Source: Paguma larvata (taxonomy: Eukaryota > Chordata > Mammalia > Carnivora > Viverridae). From it: a stretch of 64,000 bases of DNA. A program made the translations under genes and the position numbers. Under the pieces are notes generated by a model. It did no database searches. It was not told the DNA's origin and worked only from the letters and a program-made list of their open reading frames with translations. This document shows positions 11,798 to 22,262 of the stretch, piece by piece (positions within the stretch are counted from its first letter, which is position 1; each line of letters starts with the position of its first letter). The stretch covers positions 95,593,804-95,657,803 of the forward strand of contig CM057826.1 in assembly GCA_030068075.1 (NCBI GenBank), read 5' to 3'.

Positions 11798-11885
11798 CAT
11801 TCTACAGATGAGGAAATTGAGGCCCAGAGAGACAAAACAAATGGTTCAACTACACACAACAGAAAAGTAACAGAGTTGAGATTAC
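11798..11885 (-). repeat. MIR fragment
   Basis: TACAGATGAGGAAATTGAGG, CCCAGAGAGACAAAACAAATG is the antisense MIR 3' half (cons. ACAGATGAGGAAACTGAGGC). Confidence 0.7.
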
Positions 11886-14191
11886 AAATGAGTAATGAGT
11901 TGTGACTCATTCTTGTTGATTTTGCTCATAGCTGTTTTGTCTGCCTGAGGAAAGTAAGGAATCATGTGGGGCTAAAGGGGTAACAGAAAAGAAAGGAGGG
12001 GGCTGGGTCTTGGGTTTCCTGATGAAAAACTTTGAGACTGGGTCTTGATTTATTGTACAAAAGTCCTGTATCCTGGGGATCCCTAAGATGAAGGTGAGAA
12101 TGAAGACCACACAGTGGAGAGCTGAGATTTCAATGACATCATTTGATCTCTAAAGTTCTACCTATGGATTTTTGCTGCATTGGGATTGAGTTACGATGTT
12201 CTACCCGAGAATCTTCACTGGTGCAACTAAGCCAGTGCATAGACAGGGGCTCTTCCAGGTCTTTATTGCGGGCTTACTTAAAGCTACTACTTACTTACTA
12301 AAGTAAGTAGTAAAGTTACTTACTAACTGTAGTAAGTTAGCAGGACTCCTATTAAGACTGTAGATGTAGAGATGGGAAAGGATGTTTGGCAAGACGCTGA
12401 GGAGTACAAAAAACAGGAGAATTTGATGGATAACTGGGTGGATAGATGAAAGCATGAATCTCCTATCGCCGGAAGGCTCTCAGTTTCACAGTTGCTGGGG
12501 AGGTGCAGGGTGGAGGAGGATGTCTAAGAGCCAGCATTTTGGGGGAGACTCGAGACAGTCTATAATTTCCTGTCTAACTTTTCTTTTCCCAACCATAGTT
12601 AATTTTAGTTGTTCTATCTGAATCTACCGAGTGATGAAAATCTTGGAATTCTCAAAGCAGTGGGGGCAACAACAGTCATTTGAATGTGGTTTTTGAAGAC
12701 TCGCTGGCTACCAGAGGTAGCCTTAAGGCAGTCTGGTGGCAGAACGGCCTTTAGGGAAACTTGAAAAGAGTATTTCACCAGAGCAGGGGAAAATACCCAC
12801 CCTGTGGCTTTAGGGTTTGGTGTTCAAATTGTAGGACAGCTAAAGATTCAGAGAGTGAATTAGCTGGAGTTAGGCTGCTCATAAAGGCTATTCGTGTAAT
12901 TAGATGATGAGATGAAAATTCTGAAAGCTTCCAACTCAATTTCCTTCATTTACAATATTCTCATTTAATAAGTGTGATCCTAAGAAAGCAGCCTGAGACA
13001 ATGTCAAAAATACGGGTGAAAAAAGGGAAGAAACAAGAAGACCCAAGACCGATTGTAGTTAACCTAATACATGTAATTTGGGATTTTAGTCAAAGCGACT
13101 TAGAGCCCCTTGGGTCCCTCACAGTTCTTTGGTACGCTAATATAATCTGATTTCCTTGTTTCAGAATGGGAAACTCAGTGAAATATAAGAAACGCATATG
13201 TTTAGAGAAGGTAGAATGTGACTGCATGTAAACTGACTGCCCCGCTGACAGGTAGAAAGATGAACCAATGTGACTCTTGAGGCACAGCAGGTTGGGTATG
13301 AAATATTTGGAAGATGCAGAAAGAACACTCTTTTAGAACATGGCCTCATTAGATGTCACAGGAAGAAAAAAATTTGTTCTGCTGATTTTTTTTTCTGAAA
13401 GACTCAAGATGCTGTATTTGTTTAGTATAACAGACGTTTTAAATTAATTTCAGTAGTTTTATTATCTCATTTCCTGGGTGACCTAACAGCAGAGTGTGAG
13501 TAAACAGAACAGGATGCCATCTCTGAGAAAAGTATTATTCATGTCGTTGGAGAGGTGAGCTTTATGGAAAGGAATGCCTGGGACCACTTTCTTGAGACCA
13601 TGACCCTGATCAGTGGGAGAAAGAAGTCAACAAGTCTCTAAGTCAGGGACTGCTCTCATTTAGTCTAAGAGAAACTTAATTTCCAGTTTTGCCAGTGTGC
13701 TGACGACACGGCAAGAGAAGAGTTGTTGATCCTAGCACGACTGAGCCGATTCTTCGGACCTGAGTAGGAAGTTCCATCATATTGACCAGCTTTGGAGTCT
13801 ATAGCTCCTGAATAAATTTTAACTTGGCATTCTCTTACTCTTCTATCCTTTTGAGCTATATTAAAGTGAAGATAGGAAAGGAAAGGCAATGAATGACGGT
13901 CATTCAGTTTGTAGAGCAAATTGGAAATTCCCAATGAAGTTGGAGATACATCTCTATTTTATTTCTATGTATTTACTCTAAGACTCTCTCACAAATTCTC
14001 AAGGAGCACTGTTTTTACCAGCAAAAAAGTAGAATGACCCAACTCTCTACTGACTAGGGTGGGGGCTTGAGCAATTACAGCCACCTGTGTTAAAGGCAGC
14101 TACTTGTCTACTTCTGTGTACTGTACAAGTAGTTTTTACATTTTTAGATGCTTAACAGTGTCTACAACACATGATGTTTTGTATCATGTAA
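11886..14191. other. single-copy stretch, no gene seen
   Basis: About 2.3 kb without a recognised element apart from the palindrome at 12285-12312. Short random frames only. Confidence 0.5.
12285..12312. repeat. palindrome, 12-bp perfect arms
   Basis: TACTACTTACTT (12285-12296), loop ACTA, AAGTAAGTAGTA (12301-12312): a perfect hairpin with a 4-base loop. TTACTTACTA and GTAGTAAG recur to 12340, so slippage of a TACT motif probably created it. Confidence 0.85.
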
Positions 14192-14207
14192 AAACTATAT
14201 GAAATTT

Positions 14208-14370
14208 TTTTTTTCTATTTTAAGAGAGAGGGAGACACAGAATCTGAAGCAGGCTCCAGGCTCTGAGCCGTCAGCACAGAGCCCGACACGGGGCTCTAAC
14301 TCACAGACCACGAGATCATGACCTGAGCCGAAGTCGGCCGCTGAACAGACCGAGCCACCCAGGCGCCCCG
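14208..14370 (-). repeat. short CAN-SINE with perfect 16-bp TSD
   Basis: Only 163 bases: most of the GA-rich segment is missing, while linker and head (GAGCCACCCAGGCGCCCC) are complete and close to the young felid consensus. TSD AAACTATATGAAATTT is identical at 14192-14207 and 14371-14386, pointing to a recent insertion, possibly polymorphic. Confidence 0.97.
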
Positions 14371-14386
14371 AAACTATATGAAATTT

Positions 14387-14673
14387 GAATGTTAGTGTCC
14401 ATAGTAAAGTTTTACTGGAACACAGTCATGTTCATTCATGTAAGCATTGCGCTGTGGGACTTCTACCCAGTTCTGATGCACACTGAAGTTTGAGGAACAG
14501 TAGAAGAAAGGAATGAATAGATTGTGGTGGATTAGATAATGGATAGTGTACAGCAGTTAGGTACACGTAGTTAGTAGTAGATCTACTCGATGAATTCGAT
14601 CTAGATATAAACATGGTGAAAGCTTAAAGGGAAAAAAATGCAAAACAATATGTAAGGTACTATTTGGCCCATT
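14387..14673. other. single-copy spacer between SINEs
   Basis: No feature recognised. GTAGTTAGTAGTAGATCTA near 14570 is mild simple sequence. Confidence 0.5.
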
Positions 14674-14690
14674 AAGATATAGTAAATGTG

Positions 14691-14904
14691 GGGGCGCCTG
14701 GGTGTCTCAGTCGGTTAAGCGGCCGACTTCGGCTCAGGTCACGATCTCACGGTCTGTGAGTTCGAGCCCCACATCAGGCTCTGTGCTGATGGCTCATCAG
14801 AGCCTGGAGCCTGCTTCCGATTCTGTGTCTCCCTCTCTCTCTGCCCTTCCCCTGCTCATGCTCTATCTCTATGTCTCTCAAAAATAAATAAACGTTAAAA
14901 AAAA
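14691..14904 (+). repeat. young CAN-SINE with 17-bp TSD
   Basis: Full-length: GGGGCGCCTGGGTGTCTCAG head, box B GAGTTCGAGCCCC, GCCTGGAGCCTGCTTCCGAT linker, CT-rich segment, AAATAAATAAACG tail. TSD AAGATATAGTAAATGTG (14674-14690) versus AAGATACAGTAAATGTG (14905-14921), one mismatch. Belongs to the young felid subfamily. Confidence 0.97.
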
Positions 14905-15138
14905 AAGATACAGTAAATGTGATTTATACATACAGATCTAAGTGGCAAAAGTTCTACAACATGCATATAAATACTAATTATGGAATGGTGGTTACTTCTA
15001 CAAAGGAGAGGGGAATGAATGAGGGATTAGAGTTGAGCTATATTTATATTTTACTACTAAAAAATAGACCAGAATTATATATGACAAATCTTAATTCCAT
15101 TAAATATAAATAGCGAATATGTGAGTGTGATAGTTTTT

Positions 15139-15370
15139 TAAAATTTATTTTTATTTTAAAATTTTAAAAAATGTTTATTTTTGAGAGACAGAAAGACAGA
15201 GCACGAGGAGGGGAGAGGTAGAGAGAAAGAGGGGAGACACAGAATCCGAAGCAGACTCCAGGCTCTGAGCTGTCAGCACAGAGCCCGGTGCGGGGCTCTA
15301 ACCCACAAGCTGTGAGATCATGACCTGAGCCGAAGTCAGATGCTTAACCGACTAGCCACTCAGGAGTGCT
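15139..15370 (-). repeat. CAN-SINE with 12-bp TSD
   Basis: Full-length minus copy. TSD GTGATAGTTTTT at 15127-15138 and 15371-15382 is identical. The head terminus has mutated (CACTCAGGAGTGCT instead of CACCCAGGCGCCCC). Confidence 0.95.
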
Positions 15371-15382
15371 GTGATAGTTTTT

Positions 15383-16049
15383 ATATGCATGAAAATTTAA
15401 AACCATACTTACTCTCTGTCCACATTTGTTAGTGTGGGAAAGAATAGTGAATAATCTATTGGTGATCTCTGTGGGAGGGAGGAGCAGATGCTGGGGGGTG
15501 TTGAAGGAAACTCTCCAAAGCTCTGAGGAGGGGTTAGGATGGGGGATTAGTCTTGATTCTCACCCAGAATAGGCTCTACATGACTTGAAAGAATCTTCTT
15601 ACCATCTTTCATCTCTACCTCTGGACTGCTGGCTTGTGACTGGTTGACTGGGAGGGCAAATTTTGAGGGTGAGGGTAAGTACAGTATGGTTCTCACCTTC
15701 TATATTAAGGAGCAAGCAATAACTGTTGGGTGCAAGTAGAAAATATTCAAACCACAAAGCCTTACATATAAAAAAGATACTTTCCACGTCATTTTACTCT
15801 AACTTGTTTGTTTTACATAACTGAGGACCCCAAGAGCATGTCTTACTTGTTGTTCATCTTATGTGGCACACTCTCTTAACAATTCTGAAATGTACATTTG
15901 TTCATATTTTAACATCCCCGAAACTGAGATGGGTCTCGCAATTCCTGGTGTCTTGTTATCACTTTTAACTGTTGTTTCCACTTTAAACATCTCTGAAATA
16001 GGGACGTGATTTACAATCTAGAACTTCCAAGGTTCAATGCAACACTGTA
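15383..16049. other. single-copy stretch, no gene seen
   Basis: No recognisable repeat or coding segment. Confidence 0.5.
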
Positions 16050-16057
16050 CTTTAAAG

Positions 16058-16213
16058 CTGTGGTTTTCAATCCTGGCTACAAGTTAGAATCATCTGGAGC
16101 ATTTAAAACTATATATAAGATGCCTAGGTCTCACCCAGGAGATTCTATTAAGTTGGCTGGAGTGGAGGCCTACCCATCTATATTAAAAAAGCTCCCCAGA
16201 GTTGGAACCATTG
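16058..16213. mobile_element. MER5A-like hAT MITE
   Basis: Begins CTGTGGTTTTCAATCCTGGC and ends GTTGGAACCATTG, inverted ends of the MER5A type (CAGTGGTTCTCAA...GAACCACTG). The interior has GAATCATCTGGAGCATTTAAAA and TCACCCAGGAGATTCTA, both MER5-like. Flanks CTTTAAAG and TTAAACAC may be a decayed 8-bp hAT TSD. Non-autonomous, long inactive. An 82-codon frame across it is incidental. Confidence 0.7.
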
Positions 16214-16361
16214 TTAAACACTTTAATGAAATTAAAAATAATGTATCACCATAGCAATCAAAGATCAAGGGAGAGTGCCTCTTAATAATGTTGCTAGAAA
16301 ACTTGGCTTCCAACTTTTAGAGGAGTTCAGTTAGATACCCTGGAGCTAGAAGAATGACCCC

Positions 16362-16577
16362 TTGGTTTGGAATCAAAAGATTGATCCTGGTTTCTAGCAG
16401 GTTTTAGTTCTAGGGTCTTGGGTGGATGAGCGAGCCTCTCCTAGCCTTGGTGTCTACCTTTGGAAAATAGTAACCCCTCTACTTCATGGGGTTGTCGTGA
16501 GGATTGAACAAGGTAATATATTAAAATGCCTACCACATTGTAGAACTCATTATAAGTACGTGTAAATGGAGGTTTTA
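16362..16577 (+). repeat. MIR
   Basis: GGAATCAAAAGATTGATCC, TGGAAAATAGTAACCCCTCT, CATGGGGTTGTCGTGAGGAT and TTAAAATGCCTACCACATTG follow the MIR core and 3' half in order. Confidence 0.8.
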
Positions 16578-17541
16578 TTGCAAATACTGTTAATTTAAAT
16601 CAAAAGTAGATTTCATGAGCCTGGATGAAAAAAATAGCACTATGTGTGATTTATTTAAACCTTTTAAATGAATTCATAGTGTTATGGTCACCAAGTAAGT
16701 CATTTAACATGGTAAAAATAGAAAACAACAAAAGTTTAAAAGGTTAGTGTCAGCTTATTTTTTCATTTTTTTTGGTAAAATAATTTAAAGTATTGAGTAG
16801 AAAGGTCTTATGTTAACAAACTTAAATTTACATATTCAAAAGAATTCACAATTCACCTAGCTATACTTGTAGAAAAAGGGACCACTTTTTGCGACAGCCA
16901 GTAACCACAAATGATCATATGAAATGCAATAGATTCATGTGTTGGTAGCAACTTTACTTCCTGCTTTGGGTTTGGTAAATTGTGTGTTTTGCATTGTGTT
17001 AAAGTCAATTTCTATACGTACCTAATGGTTTCCTGCGTTTGTTGCAGAGATACATAACGGTGGAGGCTTTTTTCCACTATGAGAAAAAATATTTTCCAAC
17101 TGCATTGCATTTCTGGAAATGGAATCAACCGTAACCAAGGGCATCAAATATTTCGCAGTCTGGATGCTGGTGGAGAGGACCGGGGAGGAGTTTGCACTGC
17201 TCTCAAATCGCTTTTGCTGCAGGGCGGATATTATACTGTGGTATTTCTGTGCTCTGAATGGTTGAGCTTGTGAGGGAAGCCAGCATCACCAGTGCTCAGT
17301 GTCAAACCACAGCCTGGAATTATCGTGTCCACCAGGGCCTTTATCTTGGATGGATGGGAGAAGCTCTTTTCCATGTATAGCCAGTGCTTGATTATTGGCT
17401 TGTGTGGATAACCCACTTTATGGATTATTCACAGAAATTTTTAGGCCAAGCCTGGAACCTTTTCTCCCAACTGTCTTGCCACCCACTAGGATTCTTTAAA
17501 CTATCTCCTTTCAGTTGGCGTGTGCTGAGGAAATCCATGCT
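16578..17541. other. single-copy stretch, no gene seen
   Basis: AT-rich first half; no recognised element. A 64-codon frame at 17079-17273 has no family resemblance. Confidence 0.5.
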
Positions 17542-17735
17542 AGCATTTATCAAATGCCTGTCATGTGCCAAACTTTTTATTAGATCAAATCTTTAGACAA
17601 CTTTGTGACATAAGTGGTATCATCTTATTTTCCAGAGGAGGGAACAAAGATTTAGAGTCCAAGATACTTGTGTGAGGTCACACACACATTTCAAAACTGA
17701 GTATAATGAGTTCTAGTTTAACTACTGCTTTCGAA
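17542..17735 (-). repeat. MIR
   Basis: GCATTTATCAAATGCCTGTC, ATGTGCCAAACTTTTTA, CATCTTATTTTCCAGAGGAG, GAGGTCACACACACATTTC is an antisense MIR across the core. Confidence 0.75.
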
Positions 17736-17825
17736 AACTTGAGTTATGGAAACTTCTCTATGAGGGTGAGGAATCTGAAACGGTGTGTACCAATTTAGTA
17801 TGGCTAATTATTAAATCGAGCTCTC

Positions 17826-17926
17826 TCTCTATTCTATATATAAATAGAATATAAATATAAATATAATATTCTATATATAAATTTCTATAAGAAATATAAG
17901 ATGTATTAATAAAAATATATGTTATA
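17826..17926. repeat. AT-rich tract with direct repeats
   Basis: ATTCTATATATAAAT occurs at 17831-17845 and 17868-17882 around TAAATATAAATATAA units. Also self-complementary locally. Confidence 0.8.
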
Positions 17927-18094
17927 GGGGCACTTGGGTGGCTCAGTCAGTTAAGCACCAGACTTCGGCTCAGGTCATGATCTCATGGTTCATGGGTTCG
18001 AGCCCCACATCAGGCTCTGTGCTGACAGCTCAGAACCTGGAGCCTACTTCAGATTCTGTGTCTCCTTCTCTCTTTCTGCCCCTCCCCCATCCAT

Positions 18095-18133
<39 letters not shown>

Positions 18134-18146
18134 AATAAATGTTTAA
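17927..18146 (+). repeat. CAN-SINE, left arm of inverted pair
   Basis: GGGGCACTTGGGTGGCTCAG head, box B GGGTTCGAGCCCC, and a CT microsatellite (18 units, 18095-18130) expanded in the pyrimidine segment. Its tail meets the tail of the next SINE directly. Confidence 0.95.
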
Positions 18147-18353
18147 ATGTTTATTTATTTTTGAGCGAGAGAGAGGCAGGCAGAGAGAAAGCACTTAAGT
18201 GGGGAGGGGCAGAGAGAGAGGGAGAGACAGAATTCCAAGCAGGCTCCATGCTTGTCAGCAGGCTCTGGGGCTTGAACCCATGAACCATGAGATTGTGACC
18301 TGAGCCAAAATCAAGAGCCAGATGCTTAAATGACTGAGTCACCCAGGTGCCCC
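18147..18353 (-). repeat. CAN-SINE, right arm of inverted pair
   Basis: Minus-strand copy ending GAGTCACCCAGGTGCCCC. Junction arms CTCAAAAATAAAT (18128-18140) and ATTTATTTTTGAG (18153-18165) are perfectly complementary with a 12-base loop, so the two SINEs form a roughly 210-bp inverted repeat. Confidence 0.95.
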
Positions 18354-18360
18354 TCTCTCT

Positions 18361-18453
18361 CTTTTTTTTTTAAAGTCAACTCTACTCCTAACATAGGGCT
18401 TGGACTCATGGTCAAGAGTTGCATGCTCTTCTGAATTAGCCAGCCAGGTACCT
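18361..18453 (-). repeat. older short CAN-SINE
   Basis: T-run, then CATAGGGCTTGGACTCATGG, TCAAGAGTTGCATGCTCTTC, AGCCAGCCAGGTACCT. Same older subfamily as 9336-9480. Separated from the previous SINE only by a CT stretch, giving three SINEs in 527 bases. Confidence 0.85.
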
Positions 18454-19964
18454 CTAAACCAATCTCCTTATATATATATGTATATAAAACCTTAAGGCAC
18501 TTGAGAGGGCAAGTAAGTAAATAAAATTCAAGCTTTAACATATTATGTTTTTAGGTTTTAAAAATAAAATCAATTGAACAAAGACAATTCAAGGGCCTTT
18601 ATTGCTAGATAATTCTTCTTTTAGGGCAGATTATAAAGTAGGTAAAAATTTCAAGGCATTTTTGCCTGATGGAGAGCAATTTCCACATTCTTTCTAGGAG
18701 ATTCCTTTGTTAATATTCCTGTTTAAAGCCTTGTTACCTTTGCTCTGTGTCCTACTGTACATGATCATTTCCATAGCAACAAGATAGATTGAGGAGGGGG
18801 TAGCAACTGGCTTTAGAGAGAATGAAAATGCAATGGAAAGTTCCACCTGAAATAACAACATGCAAATGACTCTAGCATATGATAAACAACAAAGAAAGTG
18901 ATGCTTTTTTGGGGAGACAGCTTATTTGGTTTTTGGAATGTGCTCATTTTTCTGACAGCTCCTCTTTCTTGTGCTATCGTCCCTGCCTTAGTTTTTCTTT
19001 TTTTGAGACCAAAATAAAATCATTAAAAAACAAAAATTCAACCTGACATTACATGTGACTCAATGGCAGATGTAGCGATTTGTGCTTCCAGAGATAGTTC
19101 TTGAGCAGAACATTTAGAAAAGCTTTTAATTTTGAAACGAATTTGACTCTTGATTAAGCTACCTTTCGTTGCCAGGATATTGCTGAAGTGTGAGATATTC
19201 CTCTGAAGTAAGATTTCCCCAACCATTTTGCTATCGAGGACTTCTGCTATTATTTTTCCTTGCATCTTTCCGGAAGACTTTTAATGTACTCAAATAACTG
19301 AAAGTACTCAATAGTGAACTGTATGGTTTTAGAGAAATATAAGATTTCCTTTCTGGAATATTGAAAATAACTTTCGAAATAGAGTTCCTCCCACAACAAA
19401 ATCATTGCAGAAACGCCATTTGGAGATGGCCAGAAGAGGGTGGACAATATAGATATTAATTCAGTATAAACAAAAATCGTGGGGCTGTTTTAAGTATCCC
19501 TTCCTTGTGCAACCCAAAGCATGCCGTAAACACCGTTTATATGTGGGAGTAAAAAATATATGGAAATAGTGTTCCTGTAAAATTGGGCGAGATGCCTGTA
19601 TCATTTTGCTTTGAGGCCAAAAAAGTCATTTTTCATAGCTATTTATTGCTATTATTTATGGATATTGCTCTGTTCCCTCTAGGTTTTAAAGCAATCAAAG
19701 ATTATAGAATACATTTTTAAACCCTGGGAGGGTAACGATTAAGCACTATAACGCTTTCTTTTATGCACATATGTAGTGTGGTTATCACATGTTTGCTGAA
19801 TTCTCTCAACCTGCACCCTTCTCTTTGAGTATCTTCACACACACCTTCCCCTGGGATCACGCCTGCATGTGGGAGCCCCATTCATAAAGCCAGTGCCTTC
19901 TCTTGAAAGTTGCTCATTTATATTTTGCTCTGTTTCATTAAGTAATGAAGTCAGTAGCTAGAAG
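18454..19964. other. single-copy, low-repeat stretch
   Basis: No repeat recognised for about 1.5 kb. 18560-18800 looks like a conserved non-coding element and holds CCATAGCAAC (18771-18780), an RFX half-site-like string (see findings). Confidence 0.5.
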
Positions 19965-20034
19965 ATCTCAAGATGAGGTCCTCTGGCCACCTGCTTCAGA
20001 ATAACTTGTGTTACTTGTTACAAATGCAGTCCCA
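19965..20034. mobile_element. MER5A-like MITE, left part (split by SINE)
   Basis: ACCTGCTTCAGAATAACTTG and TTGTTACAAATGCAGTCCCA match the MER5A-type interior. It continues at 20241 after the SINE. Confidence 0.55.
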
Positions 20035-20227
20035 GGGGGCACCTGGGTGGCTCAGTCGGTTAAGTGCCCGACTTTGGCTCAGGTCATGATCTCATAGTTC
20101 GTGAGTTCGAGCCCCACGTCTGGCTTTCTGCCCTGAATGCAGAGCCTGCTTCAGACCCTCTGTCTCCGTCACTCTACTCCTCCTCCAGCCTTTCTCTGTC
20201 TCTCAAAAAGAAATAAATATTAAAAAA
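20035..20227 (+). repeat. CAN-SINE inserted in a MER5A-like element
   Basis: GGGGCACCTGGGTGGCTCAG head, box B GAGTTCGAGCCCC, short linker. TSD AAATGCAGTCCCA (20022-20034) versus AAATGTAGTCCCA (20228-20240), one mismatch. Confidence 0.96.
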
Positions 20228-20240
20228 AAATGTAGTCCCA

Positions 20241-20309
20241 AATACAGACCTACTGATCCATTTCTGGGGGTGAGATTTATAATCTGAATTTTGAATAGGC
20301 TCCCAGTTC
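20241..20309. mobile_element. MER5A-like MITE, right part
   Basis: ACAGACCTACTGATCCATTT, CTGGGGGTGAGA, AATAGGCTCCCAG continues the element interrupted by the SINE (cons. GACCTACTGAATCAGAATCT, CTGGGGGTGGGG). Confidence 0.55.
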
Positions 20310-20351
20310 TTCCTTCCTTCCTCCCTTCCTCCCTTCCTTCCTTCCTTCCTT
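20310..20351. repeat. TTCC microsatellite
   Basis: TTCC units with two CTCCC interruptions, pyrimidine-only on +, so triplex-prone. Confidence 0.9.
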
Positions 20352-21734
20352 TGCTAAATAAAGCCCTCAGTTGAGGAAGATTGAGGGTGGGGGGCTGTCC
20401 TGGTGCTTAAAAAGCTATCAAGTCCACATAGGCGGGAGATACCCTAATACTTGCCCTTTTTTTCTCTTGGGCACTGCAGCAACCCCTCCCTAGGCCCTGA
20501 AGCTGACTCTCATCTGCCTCCTCACCACTCCCTCCCTCACCAGCAGCTCTTTGATTACTTCTCCTTATATGTTCCTTAATTCTTTTGAGAAATGATGTTG
20601 TTAGCAAAATATGGATTAGGAAAATGGTTATATGTGTGGCATAACTATGGCTGATGTGAGGGAGTTGGTAAGTTTTGTGTTTTTGTCCCAAGAGTTCTGC
20701 CCTCTTAGGATGATGTTGACTGCTTTGGTTCTTCCTGGGGGATGTGGGGTGGGTGGGTAGGAATGGGGTGGGGGATAAAGGGATAGGGCTATTCCACATA
20801 GGGCCTTCTACGAAAACATTTTCATTTAGTGAGATGGACCCTACCTTGATACAATTTGGAGGACAGCATAGTTATCTCTCTAATAGTTCAGGGGGCCATG
20901 TGAATCTGAGCTTGTATTTCTTGACAATAAACCAAATCGTGGCTATAGGAAAGTGACCCAGAATCACTGATACATGGAGAAATCTATATGGGTTTTTAAA
21001 AGTATATATTCATTAATAATCCCCAAGTGGATAATTTTGAGCTAGCGTGCAAGAGTCTTTGATTCCATTTTAACCAACTGATAATCCGGGGTAACATGAG
21101 AGGAGTGGAGGGAGCAACAATCCATTAGGCACTGAGAGGAAGTTCTAAAGTCAGGCCTGTCTCTTAGAATCACAGGTGAGAAGTATCATCTATAGAGTTT
21201 TTTGTAATTTGGGGATTTAGAGAAGGCACATGAGTTTGGGATATGGATACAGTCGTTCTCTTCGTTTCCTCCAATCTGGCCCTGGATTTCCTGGGCTTGG
21301 TGCCGAGTACGATATGAGTAAGTCACCATGCCCTCCTCTAGGTTTGAAAATTGATAGAAGTTCTATCTTCACCCCCTGGGAGTTCTTAATATCCTGTGCC
21401 AATATTGAAATTGCTTTGGAAAATTCAGGGTCTCTGGTAAGTGCTTGGTGGGGCAGTGCTTTCTCTGATATCACGGGGAATAGCAGGTTCTCAGCTTGAC
21501 TATTTGGCATCTGGCAGATCACACCTTGTGGGAGGGGGAAATTGACAGGGACATAGTACGGGGATACAGGAGTCAGTAAGGCTCAGGGTGTCATACTGAT
21601 AATAGCCTAGTCTGAGTAGAAGCAGAGGTAATAGGAGGGCAATGGGCTTCTGTAAATGAGGAGGGCATGTGGAAAATGTAAGAAATATGAGGACACAAAG
21701 TGATAGTAGTAGTCACCCTGTCGTTTGCAAATAA
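20352..21734. other. single-copy stretch, no gene seen
   Basis: A 130-codon minus frame (20407-20799) and opposite 90-100-codon frames (21217-21522) show no domain or splice context. Overlap on both strands suggests chance. Confidence 0.45.
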
Positions 21735-21895
21735 TTTATAGCCTTCACAGCCATGAGCTCTTTTGATCCTTCCAAGAGCACTCAAGATGTAGTGGTGGTT
21801 GTTATCCCCCATTTTACAGGTGAAGATACTGAACCACAGAAATGTCAAGACTTGCTCAAGGCGGGCTGCGGCTAGAACACAGGTCTTTTGTTTCT
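21735..21895 (-). repeat. MIR
   Basis: TTATCCCCCATTTTACAGGT, GAAGATACTGAACCACAGAA, AAGACTTGCTCAAGG is the antisense MIR core (CCCCATTTTACAGATGAGG...). Confidence 0.8.
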
Positions 21896-22144
21896 TGTTT
21901 GAGTCTTCTAGTTCTTTCATTCTACACTGACTAAAAGACTAAGAGTCACCCATTCTAACTGCCTATGTCATAATTTTGCCTGGGGTCAGCCTTAGCAGGG
22001 AATATGTGATCAATGGTGGAGGCATATCTAGGAGACTGGACTTTTCCCCAAGGTTGACCTGTACTAAATGAATGCCCATGACCAATGGTGTTTCTTTAGG
22101 CTAAACTGCATAATGGGTCTCTAATGTGGGTAAGAGAAGACCAC
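21896..22144. other. single-copy spacer
   Basis: No recognised feature. Confidence 0.4.
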
Positions 22145-22262
22145 CCAACTCACTTTTAACTGATGAAGCTGAAACCAGATCTCTAGAGGTGAAACGCATG
22201 TGCATTAGCCCTGTGGTAATAGATTTCCAGATGGCTGGAATTGGACCTCTGTCTCTGGCCTT
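22145..22262 (-). repeat. possible MIR, strongly decayed
   Basis: TTTTAACTGATGAAGCTGAA (compare TTTTACAGATGAGGAAACTG), then AGATGGCTGGAATTGGACC in the place of GCAGAGCTGGGATTCGAACC. Confidence 0.4.

Noticed and set aside
14691..14765. tRNA-like sequence with box A and box B
   Set aside because: These are SINE heads derived from tRNA-Lys, seen 26 times; no copy is a free-standing tRNA gene.
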